Part shown: positions 5,190-9,935 of the stretch, in pieces
How positions within the stretch are numbered: position 1 is the stretch's first letter
Layout of the letters: each line of letters starts with the position of its first letter
Source: Clostridiales bacterium
Lineage (GTDB): Bacteria > Bacillota > Clostridia > Oscillospirales > Butyricicoccaceae
Direction: 5' to 3'
Assembly (NCBI GenBank): GCA_019421385.1
Contig: JAHZFK010000027.1
Location: 1-9,935, forward strand
DNA length: 9,935 bases
The notes under the pieces: generated by a model
The model's input: only the letters and a program-made list of their open reading frames with translations
Told to the model about the DNA's origin: nothing
Databases searched by the model: none
Program-made: the position numbers and the translations under genes

Positions 5190-7658
5190 TTATATTTGTT
5201 TCGGGAGCCATTCCCATAGTCGCAGGTCCTCTTGTCCGAGAGACCACATGCACATGCCGCGCAGTTTCCAGCGGTAGGCGGCCTGATTCGCCCAATAGAC
5301 AAGGCTGTCTACATCCTGATAGTAGAGGATGGAAAAGCCGTCCGCGTCACCGAGGAACAGACGTGATATCCAGATGTTGATGTCCACCGGGATAACTTTT
5401 GCCGTGTAATCGTTGCCGCAGGAAAGGCTCGTCATCACGTCGGAGTGGAAGAAATCATAGTCCATTGAGATGTCCTCACTTCGGGTAGAGGACTCTTCCA
5501 CATCGGCTGTCAGGGTAAAGACCTGAAATTCACTATCCCATGTGCAGTTGCTGCGGGATATTCTTCCGTAGCTTTTGGTGCTGCCGTCCGGCATGATTAC
5601 ATCAAACCGTTCATAGGGCTCATAGGTCCAAGCATCACCAAGGCGCAGGAGCTCACAAACGGAATGGCTGTCTGACCGGTATCCCGCATAGCCTCCGGAG
5701 AAGCCGCTCACCGTTGCCGTAAACCGCAGCGTGTAAGAGGCTCCGGAATAAACGCGCACCTTGTTTCCGCGAATACGCATCTCCACGGTATACATGCTGG
5801 GATTGTCTCGCAGGTCTGTATCTGATGTTTTGACAAGGTCAGTGCTGTAGCTTCCAAGGAGCGTGGAACCGTTATAAAGCTCGACGGCTTGATTGTCATA
5901 GTTCAGACAGCAGAACAGATCACCGCAGAAAACACCGGCGCGGCCACCTCCGTCAGAGCAGAAAGCCAGCCTCGCCCGCAGGTGAATATCAGAAAAGCCG
6001 TCATATTTCCACGCGAGTTTGCCGCTTCCCTCAAGCTGAGAATAGACTCGCTCTGTCGAGTATTCTTCAGAGCGCCAGACCTCCCATTCTCCGGAGAGGG
6101 TGGTCCAGTAGTTTGTGGCAAGCACGCCGTAATCCCGGAAGTCCTCATACCATACAAGCGCGGAGTCCGGTTTTCTGCGCAGCATTTCCAGCGTTAGCTT
6201 GAAGCCGGTAGCAGGACCGACCATATCGCCGTTTACGTCTTTGAATTGACGCGGTGCCAGCGTATATGTGGCGTCCCCTGCAGAAGGCTCCTCCGAGAAG
6301 GAGTCACATATACGGAAACCATAAAACTGCACGCCTTTCACATCTACGGATATCCGGATGGTGTGACTGCCTGCGGAAAGAGCAATGCCACGTGCAAGCG
6401 TGGTCCAGAAGGTTGTCCTCCAGTAGGGCCACCAGAGCCTGCTTTCCGTATAGTGCGTCGTTGATCCATCAATCGAAACGTAGATGCCGTTCTTATCCCA
6501 GAAGGGATAGCAAAGCCGGACAGCAATATCATAGGTGCCAGCAGTCGAGACCGTAAAATTGTAAGTCGCCGCTCCGTTATCTCCGAGAGTGACCACACCG
6601 TTTTCCACAGAAACAATACCGGAATAACTGTCCGGAGTGCCGTCACGGTCGATGAGAATATTGTCGAAAGTTGTCGATTGCTCCTTGCTGTATGCCGTCA
6701 GATAATGCCTGCCGTTATATGTTCCGGAGAGCTGTGGATAGGTGCGTTCAGTGGCATCCCGGCCCTCCATATAGTCGTATACATGCGGCAGCGCCCAAGG
6801 TCCTTTATTGTTATCGTCCCAATATCCGACGAAAGGGATAAAGGGCTGTGGGGGCTGATCGTCCGTAAAGTTATACACGCCCTTCAGCCAGTTCTGCGCT
6901 GCATAGTAGGTCTGTGATGTGCCGCGATAGGTTTTGCCGATATTAGCGGGCAAATCATAGATCTGCCAGTTCCAGCCGTAAGCGGGCATGCCGAGAAAAA
7001 CCTTTTCTGTGTCCATGACCTGCGAAGCATAATCGTATATGCCCTCCAGCCATGAGCGCGGAGAGACCGGACCGGGAGCAGAGCCTGCCCATGCCATGCC
7101 GTAGCTCATAATGGATGCGGTATCGCAGTAAGCGTTCAGGTCAGCATATACGCACCAGTTCTCGCCGCCGACCGAGCCGTTGACCGAAGTCATACCCGGA
7201 AGGCAGATGTTCATGAGCTTTGAAGAATCGTATCCTTTGACCGTGTTATAGATGTTGGCAAACATGGCCGTAGACGCTGCATGGGTGGAATAGCCATCGC
7301 CTTTTTCGAGGTCGATGTCGATGCCGTCACACCACGGATATTTTTGCATGATACGGACGATCTCCGTGAGGAATGTATCCTGCGCTCCGTTCGTATTATC
7401 GCGCAGGGCTCGAAAGATACTGTTGTAACCGTCATTGCTGATTGTAAGAAGCCACTTGATATGCGGCCACATATTGATGTAGGTGAGCATATCGGATATG
7501 GCTACGCCGCTTTCGTAAATTTCGCCGGTCGCCTGGACTTTGAAGGAGAACAGCCCGATCTGGCTGATGCGGTCGCCGTAGTTACGAAGCGCCGTATACA
7601 TGCGTGCATTGCCCATGAAGGTCCACACCATGATTTTCTTTCCTTTGAGCGTATCCAT
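5190..7658 (-). CDS. Tail-associated glycoside hydrolase family 18 protein with inserted binding modules
   Basis: This is an 822-aa protein. Residues 5-230 are a GH18 TIM barrel: strand 1 KIMVWTFMG, catalytic DxxDxDxE as DGIDIDLE (111-118, proton donor Glu118), strand 6 SIMSYGMAW (182-190), strand 7 KVFLGMPAYGWNW (219-231). GH18 enzymes cleave beta-1,4 bonds of N-acetylglucosamine polymers; here the likely target is a wall glycan met during tail attachment. Residues about 345-452 look like a beta-sandwich binding module, and about 500-675 like a laminin-G/concanavalin-type sandwich (WYEDFRDYG; GGYAGYRSD). The last 65 residues (ILYYQDVDSLVYWANQAAYR, RGMCMWSLGQEDLRLWEWLP) resemble the final helix and strand 8 of the barrel, so the modules seem inserted within it. 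The ATG overlaps the preceding stop (TGATG); a GGAGGTGA lies a rather long 9-10 bases upstream. There is no signal peptide, consistent with a virion protein. Confidence 0.85.
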   Translation of the reverse strand: MDTLKGKKIMVWTFMGNARMYTALRNYGDRISQIGLFSFKVQATGEIYESGVAISDMLTYINMWPHIKWLLTISNDGYNSIFRALRDNTNGAQDTFLTEIVRIMQKYPWCDGIDIDLEKGDGYSTHAASTAMFANIYNTVKGYDSSKLMNICLPGMTSVNGSVGGENWCVYADLNAYCDTASIMSYGMAWAGSAPGPVSPRSWLEGIYDYASQVMDTEKVFLGMPAYGWNWQIYDLPANIGKTYRGTSQTYYAAQNWLKGVYNFTDDQPPQPFIPFVGYWDDNNKGPWALPHVYDYMEGRDATERTYPQLSGTYNGRHYLTAYSKEQSTTFDNILIDRDGTPDSYSGIVSVENGVVTLGDNGAATYNFTVSTAGTYDIAVRLCYPFWDKNGIYVSIDGSTTHYTESRLWWPYWRTTFWTTLARGIALSAGSHTIRISVDVKGVQFYGFRICDSFSEEPSAGDATYTLAPRQFKDVNGDMVGPATGFKLTLEMLRRKPDSALVWYEDFRDYGVLATNYWTTLSGEWEVWRSEEYSTERVYSQLEGSGKLAWKYDGFSDIHLRARLAFCSDGGGRAGVFCGDLFCCLNYDNQAVELYNGSTLLGSYSTDLVKTSDTDLRDNPSMYTVEMRIRGNKVRVYSGASYTLRFTATVSGFSGGYAGYRSDSHSVCELLRLGDAWTYEPYERFDVIMPDGSTKSYGRISRSNCTWDSEFQVFTLTADVEESSTRSEDISMDYDFFHSDVMTSLSCGNDYTAKVIPVDINIWISRLFLGDADGFSILYYQDVDSLVYWANQAAYRWKLRGMCMWSLGQEDLRLWEWLPKQI

Positions 7659-8227
7659 CAGAGCATTTCACCTCCATCGTCCATTTCCTGCATAGCAAAA
7701 AGTAACCGGGCCGTTTTCCCTTGTGGAAGCGTTACCCGGTGCTTGGAATCCCATGCCGCGCTGTATTGATAAAATCCTTCTTTCACAGCAGGGTTCCCAT
7801 TATGTGTGCATTCCTGCGTGGAAGCCAGAATTGCTACATCATCGTCAGCGGCTACGGCAAACGGGAAAGAGGCCCGCTGGCCGCCGACACCTTGTGCCAG
7901 CTGCATTTCATCGGCAGCAAGAGCCTGCTTGGGATACAAATGAATATCCAGTCCGGCAGAAGTCCCGCCGAGGTTCAAGAGGATCACCGTTTCTTCGGAA
8001 CGAACGATGCCGTTGAACCACACGGGATCGTTCTCGGATTCTGCGAGGCACTTCTCCGTGTGCGGGGTGTAGCCGGTCAGCGCAGGACCTTCCTGCAACA
8101 TGAGGTCCGTAAACCAGATGGTGCCAGAGCAGTCGGTGATGGTAGGAGTCACCGTAATGCTGGCCACGCGCTTCGTTTCTTTTTTATTGATAATCTCCGC
8201 CAAGCGGGTGAAGATCAGATCAGCCAT
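7658..8227 (-). CDS. Putative tail-tip protein with a TDLMLQ beta module, 189 aa
   Basis: Residues 19-60 (VASITVTPTITDCSGTIWFT, DLMLQEGPALTGYTPHTEK) match the motif of the preceding 65-aa protein and are typical of the last strands of jelly-roll domains in phage tail proteins. The rest (about 65-180) is predicted by eye to be beta-rich, with VWFNGIVRSEETVILLNLGG and KHRVTLPQGKTARLLFAMQ; I do not recognise it. It may be a small baseplate or receptor-binding component, judged only by position between the tail hub and the GH18 protein. The start is ATG at 8227-8225, which overlaps the preceding stop by 8 bases. Its ribosome binding site is weak (AAGTGGA), suggesting translational coupling. A GTG further upstream (8248) has no ribosome binding site. 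The stop overlaps the GH18 ATG by one base. Confidence 0.75.
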   Translation of the reverse strand: MADLIFTRLAEIINKKETKRVASITVTPTITDCSGTIWFTDLMLQEGPALTGYTPHTEKCLAESENDPVWFNGIVRSEETVILLNLGGTSAGLDIHLYPKQALAADEMQLAQGVGGQRASFPFAVAADDDVAILASTQECTHNGNPAVKEGFYQYSAAWDSKHRVTLPQGKTARLLFAMQEMDDGGEML

Positions 8228-8417
8228 CGAGCGTCCACTTAATCTCACAGGGATGTCCTACCCATCCCGTAGCGACGGCACCGACTTGCAGCATCAGGTC
8301 TGTGATATAAACGGTGCCGGTGCAGTTGGTAATGCAAACGCGGACCGTGATTGACTTGACACGAGATCCGTAATGTTCCGGCGCGACCTTAGCCGAGGTT
8401 TTTGAAAAATATGCCAT
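8220..8417 (-). CDS. Small tail protein, 65 aa, possible detached end of a jelly-roll domain
   Basis: This 65-aa protein contains VKSITVRVCITNCTGTVYIT followed by DLMLQVGAVATGW (20-52), the pattern that usually ends carbohydrate-binding jelly-roll domains at the C-terminus of phage tail proteins. Its neighbour upstream ends in what looks like the first part of such a domain, so the two may fold together. The start is ATG at 8417-8415 with AAAGGAG 6 bases upstream, which supports genuine separate translation. It begins 11 bases after the tail hub stop and overlaps the 189-aa gene by 8 bases. No enzymatic residues are seen. A structural role in the tail tip is inferred. Confidence 0.75.
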   Translation of the reverse strand: MAYFSKTSAKVAPEHYGSRVKSITVRVCITNCTGTVYITDLMLQVGAVATGWVGHPCEIKWTLDG

Positions 8418-8428
8418 ACGCGACTCCT

Positions 8429-9935
8429 TTAATACAGATCGATGAAGCGGGTTTCTGTGGTTCCGTCTTCATATTCAATAACTACTTCAATACCAACCTG
8501 AGAGCTATCGGAGAGCTTCTTTAAGTTCTCGGAAGCAATCTGCGCGGAGAGTGTGTAGCTGTCACGATTGGCAGGATATACCGTCTGCGACAGACTCTTT
8601 GTCATACCGGAGACACCTTCGGCCTTAAAGGATGCCGTACCGGAAGCGCCGTTATCGCCGTCAGCCTCAAAGCCGGAGCTCGTCCAATAAGCCAGCTCAT
8701 CATCGGCGCGGGAGTTGCGCAGAAGGTTGAAGGGCACCAGTTCACGGATATCATTGTTGGATACCATGCTGGTGCCGCCGAGTGTATCTGCTGCGTTGTC
8801 CCATTGGCTTGCAGAGCTCCCCAGATTTTTTAGTGTGGTTGATAGCTCCAGCACCGTATTCCACGGTTCTTGCAGATTGTATTCTCTGCGGACCACGCGG
8901 GTGGTGACAGAAAGACCGAGCTCTGCATCCTCCACACGCACGTAATCGCCAAGCTCCCATGCTTCATGTTCATATCCGGTCAGGACAGAAAGGTCCATCG
9001 CATTCAGTACGTAAGAGATGGTAGGCTTACAATACTGTGCCAGCCGCATGGCTGTATACTCCCGCATCTGATAAGGGTTGGTGAAAGAGGAACAGTCCAG
9101 TGTAGAGATGCGCACATCTGTTGTATAGGTAAAATCCTCCAGATATGGCTTGCCGTTGTTGATGCTGGCGAATGTCATACCTTCCGCACCTACGGCATAT
9201 AGCCTTGTAACGAGGCTGCGGGTATCCACCACGCGCTCGATGGATTTCATGTTTTTCCGATAAGCGAACAGAGCGCCGCTATCCTTGCCACTTAACACCA
9301 ACAGATGCACGAGCCGGTTGGCGCAGTCAAAGACCAGATCACCGCCGTGAAGGTCAGCTACGTTACGCAAGATGGAGAGTGCGTTTTTCTCCGAGCTGGT
9401 CCATGTGCGCTTTGTGCGTACCGTCACAGTTCCGACTGACCATTCGGTTCCCGCAAGCGCATAAGCCATAGCGACCTCCGGATATTCTGCCTCGAAGGTC
9501 TTTTCTTCCTTCAGGACGGAGAAGGTCAGATCGTAAAACTCCGCCTCAGCATAGACCTCTGTGATGGAGTTGCCGTCCATATCCTTGGAATCCGTGACCG
9601 TCCGCACCTTATAGATGTCGTCTACGATCTGGATTTTCTTCTCGCTGTCGATATGAGTACGCTTGGCATCCTTGTATGGGATTTTAAAGGTCAGCGTATC
9701 CTCGCCGTTGATCTCGCCGGTAACGATGATGTCATAAGCGTTTTCGAGAACCGCTTCCCATGCGCCGTTCTCGTCCAGCACAACAGGTCGGGAGTATCCA
9801 ATCTTCTCATAGGGAGAGCGAGGAATATCATAGAGCCTGATATCCACGACCTTTGGTGTCAGGCTGGTATCGCTTGTAGTGAGCGTTGCCCGGAACCGAA
9901 TATAGGCCCGGTTTGGAGAGGCCAGTTTCCCGTCA
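8429..9935 (-). CDS. Tail hub / prophage endopeptidase-type tail protein (5' end beyond the window)
   Basis: There are 501 visible residues; the frame is open to the right edge and the true start lies outside. The visible N-terminus (SPNRAYIRFRATLTTSDTSL, TPKVVDIRLYDIPRSPYEKI) ends a preceding domain. It is followed by RPVVLDENGAWEAVLENAYD and IIVTGEINGEDTLTFKIPY, the hallmark start of the siphovirus tail hub (Tal/gp44-like, prophage tail endopeptidase family PF06605). The middle (LSILRNVADLHGGDLVFD; WELGDYVRVEDAELGLSVTT) fits the hub core. Residues about 400-501 (FNLLRNSRADDELAYWTSSG; SQVGIEVVIEYEDGTTETRF) resemble the first part of a carbohydrate-binding jelly roll. The protein would cap the tail tube and contact the cell surface. 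A GTG at 9847 looks like a start but lies mid-domain with no ribosome binding site and was rejected. Peptidase activity is not evident. Confidence 0.85.
   Translation of the reverse strand, partial: DGKLASPNRAYIRFRATLTTSDTSLTPKVVDIRLYDIPRSPYEKIGYSRPVVLDENGAWEAVLENAYDIIVTGEINGEDTLTFKIPYKDAKRTHIDSEKKIQIVDDIYKVRTVTDSKDMDGNSITEVYAEAEFYDLTFSVLKEEKTFEAEYPEVAMAYALAGTEWSVGTVTVRTKRTWTSSEKNALSILRNVADLHGGDLVFDCANRLVHLLVLSGKDSGALFAYRKNMKSIERVVDTRSLVTRLYAVGAEGMTFASINNGKPYLEDFTYTTDVRISTLDCSSFTNPYQMREYTAMRLAQYCKPTISYVLNAMDLSVLTGYEHEAWELGDYVRVEDAELGLSVTTRVVRREYNLQEPWNTVLELSTTLKNLGSSASQWDNAADTLGGTSMVSNNDIRELVPFNLLRNSRADDELAYWTSSGFEADGDNGASGTASFKAEGVSGMTKSLSQTVYPANRDSYTLSAQIASENLKKLSDSSQVGIEVVIEYEDGTTETRFIDLY

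Larger units (their letters stand above)
1..9935. mobile_element. Prophage segment: tail tip, lysis and serine recombinase modules
   Basis: All supported genes are on the minus strand and follow phage order: tail hub, tail-associated hydrolase, holin, endolysin, then a recombination cassette with a large serine recombinase. Both window edges cut through genes of the same element, so neither prophage end is present. No attachment site was identified. In elements with this layout the site often lies beyond the last recombinase gene, which would be left of base 1; that is inference from gene order. A separate insertion sequence sits inside the prophage between the lysis and recombination modules. 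Confidence 0.9.

Noticed and set aside
5117..5302. Longer holin starting at 5302
   Set aside because: It would overlap the end of the GH18 gene and read through the terminator stem. The ATG at 5116 has an excellent ribosome binding site.
9845..9847. GTG as start of the tail hub gene
   Set aside because: The frame is open for 29 more codons to the window edge and these encode tail-protein-like sequence. There is no ribosome binding site, so the gene is 5'-partial.
1..9935. CRISPR arrays, tRNA or rRNA genes, defence or toxin-antitoxin genes
   Set aside because: No regularly spaced repeats, cloverleaf-like segments, rRNA motifs or recognisable defence gene families were seen on either strand.

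Overview
The window is a slice of an integrated siphovirus-like prophage, most likely from a Gram-positive member of the Clostridia (Oscillospiraceae/Lachnospiraceae type). The basis is a Firmicute-style set of tail hub, holin and amidase-LysM endolysin genes, strong AGGAGG ribosome binding sites, and a large serine recombinase cassette of the kind common in gut Clostridia. The exact host cannot be read from the sequence. Every convincing gene is on the minus strand, so the natural reading direction is from base 9935 down to base 1.

Right part (9935-5190), tail tip: the 3' end of a long tail hub/tail-associated protein whose frame runs off the right edge; a 65-aa and a 189-aa protein sharing a short beta motif (I-x-(N/D)-C-(T/S)-G-T ... 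TDLMLQ); and an 822-aa tail-associated glycoside hydrolase family 18 (GH18) protein whose barrel appears to be interrupted by several hundred residues of binding-type modules. The genes are packed with gaps of about 10 nt or short overlaps. A good intrinsic terminator (5147-5176) follows the GH18 gene.

Middle (5116-3282), lysis: a 140-aa holin and a 470-aa modular endolysin (amidase, tail-lysozyme-like domain, short tyrosine-rich module, LysM) overlapping by one base (TAATG). A 919-bp IS5-family insertion sequence (2363-3281) has landed exactly at the endolysin stop codon. The 3-bp target duplication (TTA on the + strand, TAA on the coding strand) is the stop codon itself, so the endolysin is intact, but its original terminator (2303-2341) now lies beyond the IS.

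Left part (2224-1), recombination: a 79-aa SHOCT-like protein whose ribosome binding site lies inside a hairpin; a 519-aa large serine recombinase; and, 4 bases after it, the start of a second recombinase-like protein with no catalytic N-terminal domain, which runs off the left edge. Together the genes would attach to and penetrate the cell wall (tail hub, GH18), lyse the host (holin, endolysin), and integrate or excise the prophage (recombinases). No RNA genes, CRISPR array or plus-strand genes are supported.
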